Positions 7,505 to 16,237 of a stretch of 64,000 nt of DNA are shown in pieces. Source of the DNA: Dictyobacter aurantiacus (lineage in GTDB: Bacteria > Chloroflexota > Ktedonobacteria > Ktedonobacterales > Ktedonobacteraceae); the NCBI RefSeq assembly GCF_003967515.1, contig NZ_BIFQ01000001.1, positions 2,108,001-2,172,000 on the forward strand, in the 5' to 3' direction. Numbering within the stretch: the first letter of the stretch is position 1; each line of letters begins with the position of its first letter. A program made the translations under genes and the position numbers. The notes under the pieces were generated by a model. It was not told where the DNA came from and did not search any database. It worked only from the letters and a program-made list of their open reading frames with translations.

Positions 7505-9295
7505 TCAATACGATATATCGGTGGTTGGCACGTTGGTAGAGACGCTTTCTAGCTCCACATCGTCAAACCAGAGCTGACCACGTCCAGAGAGGTAGAGACC
7601 AAAGACGATCTGCGTACTGTCTTCGGGCACATCCAGTACGACCTCATAACGCTTCCAATCGTTGCTACCTGTGATGGGCCGATCGTACATCCCATCAAAA
7701 CGCAGGGAGCCACCAGGACCCTCGATACGCATCCAGAGGCCGGCCGCACTCTTCACCTGCTTCGCCATGATGTATGCGGATAGACGAATGCGCTGATTAT
7801 GATAGGCAGTCGCCCCGATCAGCTGGTGAAGCGTGCTAAAGACCAGCGGGTCCTCTTCCAGTGACTTCAGGTAGGCGCAGGCATCGCCGCTATGGGCCTG
7901 CGTGGTCTCGACTCCACATTCATGGCCCCGGGGTGTGTTATAGAGCCAGTAGGCCAGTCCCGCCGCAAAGTTGCCGTTTCTTGGCCGTGTCGAAATCAAG
8001 GTGTGGATCTTTGGCGTCTCTCCGGTCTGTAAGTGGCTGTTATGGATGAGCCGGGAGGGGGTGGAATCATTCAGGTAGAATATAAAATCAAACTCGTAGG
8101 CCAGCTCAATCAGCGACCAGTACGAGGAATCTTGCTCAGGCGCGTACATGGCGCCAATCGCGCGGTAGAGATGAGACTGCAACAACCAGGCACTACGCGT
8201 CTCGCTATCGGGGAATCCTTGCAGGTCAATCATCATGCGCGGCAAGCCAACGGCATGAAAGGCGTATTCATAGCTATCCCTCGGCGGCAATCCCACTGGC
8301 AAGGACAGTGGAACGCGGGGATGCAGGCGATGCAGCGCGTTACAGCTTCCCTGGTAAAAGAGCATGGCGATCGTTAAGAAGTCCTCCTGATAATGTTCGC
8401 TCAGATAGGTCCCCATAAATCTACGCTGCTCGTTGCCTAGCGGGGCGGCCGCGTGCCCATTGTGGGTCCAGATAAACATTTTAGCGTCCGGACCCGCCTG
8501 GTCGGCGTGCCAGATGGCGTTCTCCGCCATAAAGCAGTCACGCAATTCATAGTTGAAGGAAGCAAACATCTCTTCGGCCTGAATGACGATGCGGGCACCA
8601 TGTAGCGCGTATTCGAACTCGCGGGCGGAGGAGAGCCGTTCGTAGATGGGGCGGCGCTGGTTGAGCAGATCGTAGACACGCTGCAGTTGCAGTTGGCAGG
8701 TCTGTTTAACCTGTGCCGTCTCTTCGCTGTAGCGTCCTGGCTGGTCCGCGTACTCCCAGAAGGTGCCGTAGAGCTCGTGCATCTCCTCAACCGAGTCAGG
8801 ATCAACCTGCTGTACGAAGTTCAATACGTTCTGCATTGCCAGGTCATAGGACTGCATGTCGATACCGCAAAACTGTATGGCAGGAGCGCTGCCACGTCGC
8901 TCATTGTACGCACGCATCCATAGGATAATATCTAGCATCTCCTGCGTCTTCCAGGTCCAAAAGCGCAAACCGTCCAGCAGACGGAGTGGGTCGCCATGCC
9001 CATAGCAGACAAACTCATTGATGCGCTGAGCCTCAACCCAGCCTTCCTCAATGGCAAACAGGGTAAAACCCTTCTCTTGAACCAGGAGCTCCAGGAGCCG
9101 ATGTTTTAATGTAAAAAACTCATGTGTGCCATGAGTTGCCTCACCACATGCCAAAATACGAGCACTACCTACAAAATCCATAAATGGTTTAAGGTCACGC
9201 GTATCCCCTCCAGGCTGTGTGCTGCTGAAAGGTTTCGCGTATCCCTTTAACCAGTTAATCACCTCTTCCAACTCCGTAACGTGCTGTTCTTGCAT
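7505..9295 (-). CDS. erythromycin esterase family protein with C-terminal binding-like domain
   Basis: The N-terminal ~410 residues match the erythromycin esterase family: the CGEATHGTHEFF segment with the proposed catalytic His, FAIEEGWVEA, and CGIDMQSYDL. EreA/EreB of this family hydrolyse the macrolide lactone, but most members have unknown substrates. The last ~150 residues look like a beta-sandwich, with SAYIMAKQV, WMRIEGPGGSLRFD and LWFDDVELE resembling carbohydrate-binding modules. 596 residues is longer than the usual ~400. There is no signal peptide. The start is supported by 'gggagggg'. Macrolide resistance should not be assumed. Confidence 0.8.
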   Translation of the reverse strand: MQEQHVTELEEVINWLKGYAKPFSSTQPGGDTRDLKPFMDFVGSARILACGEATHGTHEFFTLKHRLLELLVQEKGFTLFAIEEGWVEAQRINEFVCYGHGDPLRLLDGLRFWTWKTQEMLDIILWMRAYNERRGSAPAIQFCGIDMQSYDLAMQNVLNFVQQVDPDSVEEMHELYGTFWEYADQPGRYSEETAQVKQTCQLQLQRVYDLLNQRRPIYERLSSAREFEYALHGARIVIQAEEMFASFNYELRDCFMAENAIWHADQAGPDAKMFIWTHNGHAAAPLGNEQRRFMGTYLSEHYQEDFLTIAMLFYQGSCNALHRLHPRVPLSLPVGLPPRDSYEYAFHAVGLPRMMIDLQGFPDSETRSAWLLQSHLYRAIGAMYAPEQDSSYWSLIELAYEFDFIFYLNDSTPSRLIHNSHLQTGETPKIHTLISTRPRNGNFAAGLAYWLYNTPRGHECGVETTQAHSGDACAYLKSLEEDPLVFSTLHQLIGATAYHNQRIRLSAYIMAKQVKSAAGLWMRIEGPGGSLRFDGMYDRPITGSNDWKRYEVVLDVPEDSTQIVFGLYLSGRGQLWFDDVELESVSTNVPTTDISY

Positions 9296-9422
9296 ATTCC
9301 CCTCCCTAATCCTTCACATCTACAGTCCCTATATTATATACGAGCAACGGGTGCTATTTGTTGTATTTATACTTTTGGGTATATTTTTACATCAAATTAT
9401 ACAAGAATTAAAGAATATAAGA

Positions 9423-9471
9423 CATAAGCAGAGAAGGATGGCAGCTGAGCTGCCATCCTTCTCTGCTTATG
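9423..9471 (-). terminator. 24-bp perfect palindrome after the aldehyde dehydrogenase
   Basis: Arms 9423-9446 and 9448-9471 are exact reverse complements around one G. It lies just beyond the stop of the aldehyde dehydrogenase (9485, minus strand) and upstream of the esterase gene, so it can terminate the former. Confidence 0.75.
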
Positions 9472-9484
9472 CAACAACTTATGT

Positions 9485-10972
9485 TTAGTGTTTGCGTGGC
9501 GGGTAGGAGATGAAGACGCTTTTGAGCTCGCAGAATTCGTTGACGGAGTCGGGTCCCAGTTCGCGGTGACCGTTGCCGCTGCCTTTCATGCCACCGAAGG
9601 GAAGGTGAATTTCCGAACCGGTGGTACCGGCATTGATATAGACCAGGCCTGATTCGATATCTCTCATGGCTCTGAATGCCAGGCGCGCGTCTTCGGTGAA
9701 GATGCCTGTGGAGAGGCCGTATTCGGTTGAGTTGGCGACGCTGATGGCTTGTTCGTAGGAGTCAACTGGGATAAGGGAGAGGAAGGGGCCAAAAACCTCT
9801 TCTTGCGCGATGCGCATGTCGGGGGATACGTCGCCGAAGATGGTGGGCTGATAAAAAGCTCCCTCCTGATAGGAGTCCTGGGTGAGCGTGGCGCCTCCGG
9901 TCAGCAGACGCGCGCCTTCTTGCTTGCCGATCTGTGTGTAGGCATCGACGGCTTTGACGCGTCCCCGGTTGACCAGCGGTCCTACTTCGGTCTGGGCGTC
10001 CAGGCCATCACCAACGCGCAGGCGCTCGGCCGCTGCCACAAGCCGGTCCACCAGCTGGTTATAAGCAGCGCGATGAACGATGACACGACTGGTCGCGGTA
10101 CAGCGCTGTCCGGTGGTACCAAAGGCGCCCAGCGTGATGTTGTTGGCAGCCAGGTCCAGATCGGCATCGTCCATGATGATCACGGCATTTTTGCCGCCCA
10201 GTTCCAGGGCGCAGCGCCGCAAATCTCGGCCACAGAGTTCAGCTACGCGCCGCCCGACCTCATTTGATCCGGTAAGCGAGATCATATTGATCTTCTTGTG
10301 GCTGACCAGGGCATCGCCAAGGGTGCCACCAGAACCCGTGATGACATTAAAAACACCGTCGGGCAGTCCAGCTTCCTGTAAGATCTCAGCCAGTTTCAGG
10401 GTCAGCAAAGGGGTATCGCTGGCAGGCTTGAGGATCACAGCATTGCCAGCCAGGAGAGCGGGAAAGGTCTTCCAGGCAGGAATAGCCAGAGGAAAGTTCC
10501 AGGGGGTGATGATGCCGACGATGCCCATCGGCTGGCGAATCGTCAGGCAGAACTTGTCAGGCAAGGCGGAGGGGACCGTCTCGCCTTCGGCGCGGCGTCC
10601 TTCGCCCGCGACAAATTTGGCTACGTCGATGGCGGTCTGAACGTCGCCGCGTGTCTCACGCAGAATCTTGCCCATCTCACGCGTCATCAGGTTGGAGAGT
10701 TCATCGTGACGCTGCTCTAACAGTAGAGCGGTGCGCAAGAGGATGTCGCCGCGCACGGGCGCTGGTGTAGCGGCCCAGCCGCGCTGTGCCTTTACCGCCG
10801 CCTCAACCGCGGCCTCCAGATCAGTGGCATCTGACAGCTGATAGTGTCCGATCACCTCCTGTGTATGGGCCGGATTTGTACTGGCAAATGTTTCACCGCT
10901 ATGTGAAGGTCGCCATTGTCCCCCAATGAAATTCTGGTAGACGGGGGATGCGGTCGAGGATGTCTGTACCAT
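9485..10972 (-). CDS. aldehyde dehydrogenase (NAD(P)+)
   Basis: Oxidises an aldehyde to the acid. The start at 10972 follows 'aggagat' and gives 495 residues, normal for the ALDH superfamily; the frame extends upstream to 11053 without a ribosome site. Motifs: ITPWNFPLAIPAWK (cofactor binding), ISLTGSNEVGRRVAE, the catalytic Glu in LELGGKN and the catalytic Cys in GQRCTATSRVI. The FIGGQWRPSHSGE start and GQRCTA resemble alpha-ketoglutarate-semialdehyde dehydrogenase-like members, but substrate cannot be fixed. It stands alone and is divergent from the peptide-binding lipoprotein gene. Confidence 0.9.
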   Translation of the reverse strand: MVQTSSTASPVYQNFIGGQWRPSHSGETFASTNPAHTQEVIGHYQLSDATDLEAAVEAAVKAQRGWAATPAPVRGDILLRTALLLEQRHDELSNLMTREMGKILRETRGDVQTAIDVAKFVAGEGRRAEGETVPSALPDKFCLTIRQPMGIVGIITPWNFPLAIPAWKTFPALLAGNAVILKPASDTPLLTLKLAEILQEAGLPDGVFNVITGSGGTLGDALVSHKKINMISLTGSNEVGRRVAELCGRDLRRCALELGGKNAVIIMDDADLDLAANNITLGAFGTTGQRCTATSRVIVHRAAYNQLVDRLVAAAERLRVGDGLDAQTEVGPLVNRGRVKAVDAYTQIGKQEGARLLTGGATLTQDSYQEGAFYQPTIFGDVSPDMRIAQEEVFGPFLSLIPVDSYEQAISVANSTEYGLSTGIFTEDARLAFRAMRDIESGLVYINAGTTGSEIHLPFGGMKGSGNGHRELGPDSVNEFCELKSVFISYPPRKH

Positions 10973-11053
10973 AAATAGATATCTCCTGTCGGCTATGATG
11001 TATCGATGCTCTTCGTTGAACGAGGTGTCGATGATGAAAATATGTTTACACAT

Positions 11054-11062
11054 ATTATATCA
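11054..11062 (-). promoter_or_regulatory. extended -10 box for the aldehyde dehydrogenase
   Basis: TGATATAAT on the minus strand, the same nine bases as at 6091 and 18101. It lies 82 bases upstream of the dehydrogenase start. The -35 region is poor, as is common with TGn promoters. Confidence 0.45.
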
Positions 11063-11089
11063 GAGCCAGGGCTCTCACTAGAGGAGGAA

Positions 11090-11146
11090 GTGCATTGGAA
11101 AAGTAGGGGATGGGCTGACCACCCATCCCCTACTTTTCCAATGCAC
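11090..11146. repeat. 25-bp perfect inverted repeat in a divergent gap
   Basis: Arms 11090-11114 and 11122-11146 are exact reverse complements with a 7-base loop. It lies between the start of the aldehyde dehydrogenase and the start of the lipoprotein gene, so it is in neither gene's 3' region. The 323-base gap otherwise shows only the promoter at 11054. Confidence 0.85.
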
Positions 11147-11295
11147 CCTCTTCCTTTATTAACCATCAAGAGCAACTGGCCTGATTAAGGAATATTTGTT
11201 GAGTAGCAATTGTTTCTTCTAGCGAGGATTTTATCCCTGTTCTTTTCTTTTTTTGGGAGATAGCATCCCACTCAGTCAGAAAGAGAGTTCTCAAT

Positions 11296-12957
11296 ATGGT
11301 CAATTGCCCTCCGCATGCCCGGCTTAAGGATGCGCCGCGAGCAACGCTGCCATTCATATTTTTGAGTCTGCTCCTGGTAGTGCTGGCCGCCTGCGGTGGC
11401 GGCAATACCTCCACAACTCCTTCAAGTTCACAAAAGTCAAATATGGCTCAGCAGCAGGTGCTGAATTTTCCGAATGTCGGCATTAACGACCTGGCAGTGT
11501 TAGATCCAGCCCAGGGGCCGGATGGTAATTCGGCCCAGGCTGTCAATATGATTTATAGTGGGCTGGTCAAAAACGATCAAAATCTGAAAACAGTGCCGGA
11601 CCAGGCCACGTGGCAGATCTCCGGCGATCAGAAGGTCTATACCTTTAAGATCAAACCGAATGTCGCGTTCTCTGATGGAACGCCGGTGACGGCACAAACC
11701 TATGTGTATACCTGGACCCGGTCTCTGCTGCAGGAGACCGCTTCCCCGATCGCTTCGTTCTTCATGGCTCCAATTCAGGGTGCTGATGCCGTAGCGAACA
11801 ATAAGACGAAAATCCTGACCGGCGTCAAAGCCGTCGATGATCATACCTTGCAGGTAACTCTGACTCACCCCACACCTTACTTCTTAAGTGAGCTAAGCAA
11901 TTCACTCTTCTTTCCCCTCAATCAGAAGGTGATTGAACAGTACGGCAAACAGTGGACTCAGCATGCAGCCGGAAGTGGATTGGGCACGGGACCTTTCATG
12001 GTAAAGGATTGGCAGCATAGCAAAAAAATGGTGCTGGTTCCCAATCCCCACTACTATGGCAACAAGCCGAAATTGACCCAGGTCAACATGCTCTTTGTCG
12101 TCAATCCCGCCACTGCCTTGCAGACCTACCTGGCTGGTCAGTATGACTTTATGTGGAACATTCCGGCGGAACAGCAGGTAACTGTCAAAGATAAGCCAGG
12201 CTTTGTACGTAAGCCGCTGCTGCAGAGCAATCTGCTCTTCTTTGATAACACAAAAGAGCCGTTTAACAAGGCAGCTGTGCGCCAGGCCTTTGCCTACGCC
12301 ACCGACAAACAGACCCTGGTGAAGGATGTCTTTAAAGACGCGGTCACGGTCGCCCAGACCATCATTCCTCCAGGTATGCCCGGCTACCAGCCCGATTACA
12401 AGGGCCTGCCATACGATGCCACTAAAGCAAAGTCGCTGCTCCAATCGGCCTATCCCGATCTCAAAAAGGTGCCGAAGATCACCTTTTCGTATCCCAGCTC
12501 ACAGGTATCAGCCAACGAGGCCGCCGTGCTGCAGAGCATGTGGCAGAACGCGCTCGGCATCCAGGTCAAGCTTGATCCGGTGGAGTTGAGCGCCTATAAT
12601 GATCGCACCTCTAAACACGAGGTGCAGTTTGGCTTCACGCAATGGGGCGCCGACTTTCCAGATCCTTATGACTGGCTGACCCTGAATCTAACCAGCAACG
12701 CCTCCAACAACAATGGTCAGTGGAGCAATGCACAGTTTGATCAAACCGTAAAAAAGGCGGAGCAGACCAACGATCAAAACGAACGCATCAAGCTCTATAA
12801 TCAGGCGGAACAGATCGCCATCAGCGATGTAGGCTGGCTGCCAATTGATCACCAGACCCTGGCTGCCATTATCCCTAGTTGGATTCATGGACTGTCCATG
12901 AGCGGCAACGGCCTCTACTTTGGTGATTGGTCGGATGTCTATATACTGCAGCATTAA
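11296..12957 (+). CDS. oligopeptide ABC transporter substrate-binding lipoprotein
   Basis: A family 5 solute-binding protein (OppA/DppA type) that captures peptides outside the membrane. The N-terminus has a basic stretch, a hydrophobic core and the lipobox LAAC, so C36 or thereabouts would carry the lipid anchor, followed by a Ser/Thr linker. Family segments include DPAQGPDGNSAQAVNMIYSG, FSDGTPVTAQTYVYTWTRSL and LTHPTPYFLSEL. 553 residues fits. No permease or ATPase gene is adjacent, so it probably works with a transporter encoded elsewhere. Confidence 0.92.
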   Translation: MVNCPPHARLKDAPRATLPFIFLSLLLVVLAACGGGNTSTTPSSSQKSNMAQQQVLNFPNVGINDLAVLDPAQGPDGNSAQAVNMIYSGLVKNDQNLKTVPDQATWQISGDQKVYTFKIKPNVAFSDGTPVTAQTYVYTWTRSLLQETASPIASFFMAPIQGADAVANNKTKILTGVKAVDDHTLQVTLTHPTPYFLSELSNSLFFPLNQKVIEQYGKQWTQHAAGSGLGTGPFMVKDWQHSKKMVLVPNPHYYGNKPKLTQVNMLFVVNPATALQTYLAGQYDFMWNIPAEQQVTVKDKPGFVRKPLLQSNLLFFDNTKEPFNKAAVRQAFAYATDKQTLVKDVFKDAVTVAQTIIPPGMPGYQPDYKGLPYDATKAKSLLQSAYPDLKKVPKITFSYPSSQVSANEAAVLQSMWQNALGIQVKLDPVELSAYNDRTSKHEVQFGFTQWGADFPDPYDWLTLNLTSNASNNNGQWSNAQFDQTVKKAEQTNDQNERIKLYNQAEQIAISDVGWLPIDHQTLAAIIPSWIHGLSMSGNGLYFGDWSDVYILQH

Positions 12958-12961
12958 ATGC

Positions 12962-13004
12962 CGCGCCGGGGCAAGCCCAATGCTGGGGCAAGCCCAGCAT
13001 CTAC
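12962..13004. repeat. family B repeat ('ggggcaagccc')
   Basis: Two 'ggggcaagccca' units (about 12966-12978 and 12983-12995) are followed by 'gcatctacgg'. In inverse orientation the same words occur at about 4876-4900 and 51258-51292. A short extragenic repeat family without coding content. Confidence 0.45.
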
Positions 13005-13024
13005 GGAAAGATCATAAGACAAAT

Positions 13025-13079
13025 AAAAACGCAGCTCGCATGGTTGCCGTCAGGCGGTAGCCATGCGAGCTGCGTTTTT
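13025..13079. terminator. bidirectional hairpin terminator
   Basis: Arms 13025-13043 and 13061-13079 (19 bp perfect, with A5 and T5 at the outer ends) flank a loop that can itself pair partly. It sits between the convergent lipoprotein gene and the small DUF4177-like gene, so it should serve both. Confidence 0.85.
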
Positions 13080-13103
13080 GGGCGCATCTCCCCGAAAAGC
13101 GTG

Positions 13104-13412
13104 CTAGACGCTTTCGATGGTAGGCCCCTCGGTGGAGGTCGTGGGTGGAGGTGTTGTCGGGGTCTCCTGTGTAGCGGCAGGCTGATCGGCATAATCGCCA
13201 TCCTGGGCTGGACGCTTAAACACATAATACGCGGAGTTAGCAGTCAGAGGTTGATTGCTGGACAGTTCCCAGCCCTCACGACCGATGCTATCGAAGTAAC
13301 GCCGTACAAAAGCGCTACGGCGCTCATTATTCCCAATCAACGTCTCCACGCCCTCGCAAGAGATACGCCCTCGATAATCGACGTATACGACTTTATATGC
13401 CCATTGTCCCAT
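13104..13412 (-). CDS. small DUF4177-like protein
   Basis: 102 residues. The N-terminal ~65 residues resemble DUF4177 proteins: WAYKVVYVDYRG, a GWEL segment and YYVFKRP at the end. The C-terminal third is a low-complexity Pro/Thr/Glu tail, probably disordered. A strong ribosome site (aaggaggag) precedes the ATG. Function is unknown; it is probably cytosolic. Confidence 0.72.
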   Translation of the reverse strand: MGQWAYKVVYVDYRGRISCEGVETLIGNNERRSAFVRRYFDSIGREGWELSSNQPLTANSAYYVFKRPAQDGDYADQPAATQETPTTPPPTTSTEGPTIESV

Positions 13413-13975
13413 TGTTGCGCACTCCTCCTTTCCAAGAATTGTTTTTCTTGCACTCTAGTTCTGGTGTGGCTGAGTCATCCATCGGTCTGGCTCCATCGAT
13501 ACTATATCCGATAGCATCCCCAGCCACTACATTTCTGCGCGATGCTAACCTGTCACGCCTCGCCCGCAGACAGATAGCATGTCACCAGTAGCTGAGCTGA
13601 ATGATCATAACGTAACCGGGTTCCACAATCAGCACGCTATTTCTCACTGGGGACCATCCCGATGGTTCCTCTGCACAGTCGTAGTATACCCACACGGCGC
13701 GATGGTGACACCGCTATTTCCGCCAGTCTTTCAAACCGGAGAAACTACCTGCTCGCTACCTGTCTATTTCTACAGGTAGGCAGGGTGAAAAAAAAACGCC
13801 ATCCTAAACGTTACATTCTATACAAGAATGCGTTTTACCATAGATAAGGCGGAATATCTCACTATTTTTATAATGGTGGATCATTCTATTGTCAAACAGC
13901 CGACCATCCAATACAGTAAAACAGATCAGAGCATATATGTACCGATGCAGGGCAACTTACACGAAGGGGAGTATC
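13413..13975. other. intergenic region without recognisable content
   Basis: 563 bases between the start of the small DUF4177-like gene and the antitoxin gene. Both genes read outward, so promoters for both should lie here, but no good -35/-10 pair stands out. Small ORFs lack ribosome sites and family resemblance. Confidence 0.5.
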
Positions 13976-14293
13976 ATGTCCGAACGCCATTTGTCGTTAT
14001 CCGAGGCCCAAAAGCAACTGGCAGATTTGCCGCGGCTCTTTCAGGAGATTGAAGAACCAATTATTATCACGCAAGACGACGAAGAGGTAATGGCTATTTG
14101 TTCTATGAAGAGCTATATGCAGCTACGCGAAACGATTGCCTCCCTCAATCAGACGCTGCAGATTCTTCATGATGAAAAATTTATGGCATCGTTTCGCCTA
14201 TCCCAGCGTGGCATGAAAGGGGATCCCCTGGTCTCTCTGGAGCAACTCAGGCGTGAGCTTGGCTGGGAAGATGAGAACCTGGAATCGAAATGA
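13976..14293 (+). CDS. Phd/YefM-like antitoxin without an adjacent toxin
   Basis: 105 residues from the ATG at 13976, behind 'cgaagggga'. The N-terminal half matches the Phd/YefM fold: SERHLSLSEAQKQLADLPRL, then PIIITQDDEEVMAICSMKSYMQL, the usual strand before a helix. The C-terminal half (LSQRGMKGDPLVSLEQLRREL) would be the toxin-neutralising segment. Type II antitoxins normally sit directly before their toxin; here the next gene is convergent and is not a toxin. It could be an orphan antitoxin or a stand-alone repressor. Confidence 0.7.
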   Translation: MSERHLSLSEAQKQLADLPRLFQEIEEPIIITQDDEEVMAICSMKSYMQLRETIASLNQTLQILHDEKFMASFRLSQRGMKGDPLVSLEQLRRELGWEDENLESK

Positions 14294-14317
14294 TGGGCAT
14301 CTTCTCCATGCCCATCA
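14291..14317. terminator. hairpin containing both convergent stop codons
   Basis: Arms 14291-14300 and 14308-14317 pair perfectly with a 7-base loop. The left arm begins with the antitoxin TGA and the right arm contains the complement of the HTH gene TGA. No long T-tract is present, so termination would be weak or Rho-dependent. Confidence 0.55.
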
Positions 14318-14800
14318 TGCCTGATCAGCCTCGCGCCGCTGCGCATCTTCGATCAAACCGATCAGAAATTGTAGCTTCTTGATGGAATGTTCAGCGTTGC
14401 GCTTGTTGCGTTCATAGCCATCGGGCGCCAGCTGCTGAAACCAGAAACGAATATCGTCCTCTGAAATGTCATACCACTTGGCATCGGCCTGCAGGCGCAG
14501 ATAGACACGCATCTGCGGATCTTGCTTTTTGCGCGCGGGCCGGGCCGGGCTCGCCTCCTCGGCGGTCTCCTGCTCGTCCTCTGCTACCGCTTGAGCCATC
14601 TCGGCCGTTGGATGCAACTCGTTGTACAGCGCCTCCACATCGCCCGCGCGGAAAAAGACATCGCGCCCAACACCCCGATGGGTTTTTATGCGCCCCTCTT
14701 TTACCCATAGATCCAGCGTCACCCGATCAACACCCAGGCGACGCGCGGCATCGCCCGCGTCAACAAATGCAAAGCGTCCACTCCCTGGCTTACCAACCAT
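14315..14800 (-). CDS. MerR/excisionase-like helix-turn-helix protein
   Basis: 161 residues. Residues ~13-57 form an HTH_17-type winged helix (DAGDAARRLGVDRVTLDLWV, then KEGRIKTHRGVGRDVFFRAGDVEALY). The middle is acidic and Pro/Ala-rich. The C-terminal third (~100-160) is helical with many Arg and Lys. A strong ribosome site (gaaggagga) supports the ATG. It probably binds DNA as a regulator; target unknown. Confidence 0.75.
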   Translation of the reverse strand: MVGKPGSGRFAFVDAGDAARRLGVDRVTLDLWVKEGRIKTHRGVGRDVFFRAGDVEALYNELHPTAEMAQAVAEDEQETAEEASPARPARKKQDPQMRVYLRLQADAKWYDISEDDIRFWFQQLAPDGYERNKRNAEHSIKKLQFLIGLIEDAQRREADQA

Positions 14801-14971
14801 TGTACCAATCCTCCTTCAGGCTTTTTACAATCTTTTCCCTGTATTATAGCCCACAACGGCACCACTTTGCGGTGGCCTACATCACGCACCGCAAGAATTT
14901 AATACTTTTTATACAGAGATGTGCCTGTACAATGACATAAAGATATGCTATGCTTACAAATGACCAGGACT

Positions 14972-14980
14972 TGATATAAC
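14972..14980 (+). promoter_or_regulatory. extended -10-like box before the histidine kinase
   Basis: TGATATAAC at 14972-14980 matches the recurring TGATATAAT with one change. It lies about 58 bases before the preferred kinase start at 15038. Confidence 0.35.
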
Positions 14981-15037
14981 AAAGTTTAAACAATGAATAT
15001 AAATGTAATTGCATTGGGTAGCAAAGGGGGAAAAGAC

Positions 15038-16237
15038 ATGTATGGGAACCAACACTGGCCATGGTTGATGTCGATATCAAAGATGCCACTCTATGCGCGG
15101 CTATGCTCCTGCCTGGTCAGTGTCCCCATCTGTGTACTTATTTACGCGCTAACATTTACAAGTTTCTATGATAGCCGTATCCTGGTGGTTCCAATGCTTG
15201 TCTGGGCCTGGTCCTTCGGTAAGCGAGGCGCCTGCATTTATGGCATGAGTTTCATAGTAGGAGTCGGTAGCTATTATCTCCTCTCGCAGAGAAGCACTCT
15301 TCACCTGCCCGTGGCCCCTGCATCTCTTCTTATCAATATACCGGTGATGGCAGTGGCAGCAGTGGTGGTCATTATGTTCAAAGATCGGCAGGCGGACAAA
15401 ATTACTGAACCAGTGAGGGTACTGGCCGAAGAGAATAAACAACAACAGCAGATGGTCGCCGAGCAGGTGCGTCAGTTTGAACAGATTAAGACACAGTTCC
15501 TGATCAATGTCAATCATGAACTGCGCACACCATTGACCGCGACCTATAGCTACTTTGAATTGCTGGAAACGCTGTTTGAGCAGCAGGGGCATTTAGACTA
15601 CAAAGACCACGGTATGTACCTGCGTGATGCTTTACGGTATTGTGAGCAGCTACGTTCGATCGTCAATAACATCCTAGATACATTAGATATAGATAACACA
15701 CAGCCGGTTTATCAAGGCGAGCCATGCAATGTAGCCCGGGTTATCCTTGATACATGCACCAATCTCGATATTGTGCAACGTGAACAATATCGCATCCATA
15801 TCCAAGCGTCATCTAACCTATACGTACAGGCCAACAGGCCGTATCTGCGTCACATCCTGCACCAATTGCTCTCCAATGCCTTTAAGTATACACCGCCCGG
15901 CTCACCCATCATTATCCGCGCCGAGGTAGATCCAGCAGAGGAGGATACCGTTTGTATCAGCATCAAAGATCGGGGGCCGGGCATTCCCTTTCGCGAGCAG
16001 GCGCATATCTTTGATCAGTTCGCGCGCCTGCCCCGCGATATAGCGGGAACCGTGCGTGGCACGGGGCTGGGACTCTACATCTGCAAGCAACTGGTCGAAC
16101 GCATGCACGGCTATATCTGGGTGGAAAGTTCGGGCCTCCAGGGGAGAGGCTGCTGCTTCCGCTTTACCCTGCCACAGGCAACTGTCACACCGACCGGTGA
16201 TACTCAGTTGCCAACAGACCAGGCTCAGGCGTTTTGA
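15038..16237 (+). CDS. membrane sensor histidine kinase
   Basis: 399 residues from the ATG at 15038, chosen because 'aaaggggg' precedes it (an ATG at 14993 lacks one). Hydrophobic segments at ~22-42, 48-60, 66-83 and 97-114 form a small membrane sensor resembling the DUF4118-type region of KdpD-like kinases. A coiled coil leads to the H-box NHELRTPL with phosphoacceptor H160. The ATPase domain shows the N-box LLSNAFKYT, G1 DRGPGIP and G2 GTGLGLYICK. No response regulator gene is adjacent, so the partner is elsewhere. Its 3' end overlaps rsmD by 13 bases, tail to tail. Confidence 0.88.
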   Translation: MYGNQHWPWLMSISKMPLYARLCSCLVSVPICVLIYALTFTSFYDSRILVVPMLVWAWSFGKRGACIYGMSFIVGVGSYYLLSQRSTLHLPVAPASLLINIPVMAVAAVVVIMFKDRQADKITEPVRVLAEENKQQQQMVAEQVRQFEQIKTQFLINVNHELRTPLTATYSYFELLETLFEQQGHLDYKDHGMYLRDALRYCEQLRSIVNNILDTLDIDNTQPVYQGEPCNVARVILDTCTNLDIVQREQYRIHIQASSNLYVQANRPYLRHILHQLLSNAFKYTPPGSPIIIRAEVDPAEEDTVCISIKDRGPGIPFREQAHIFDQFARLPRDIAGTVRGTGLGLYICKQLVERMHGYIWVESSGLQGRGCCFRFTLPQATVTPTGDTQLPTDQAQAF

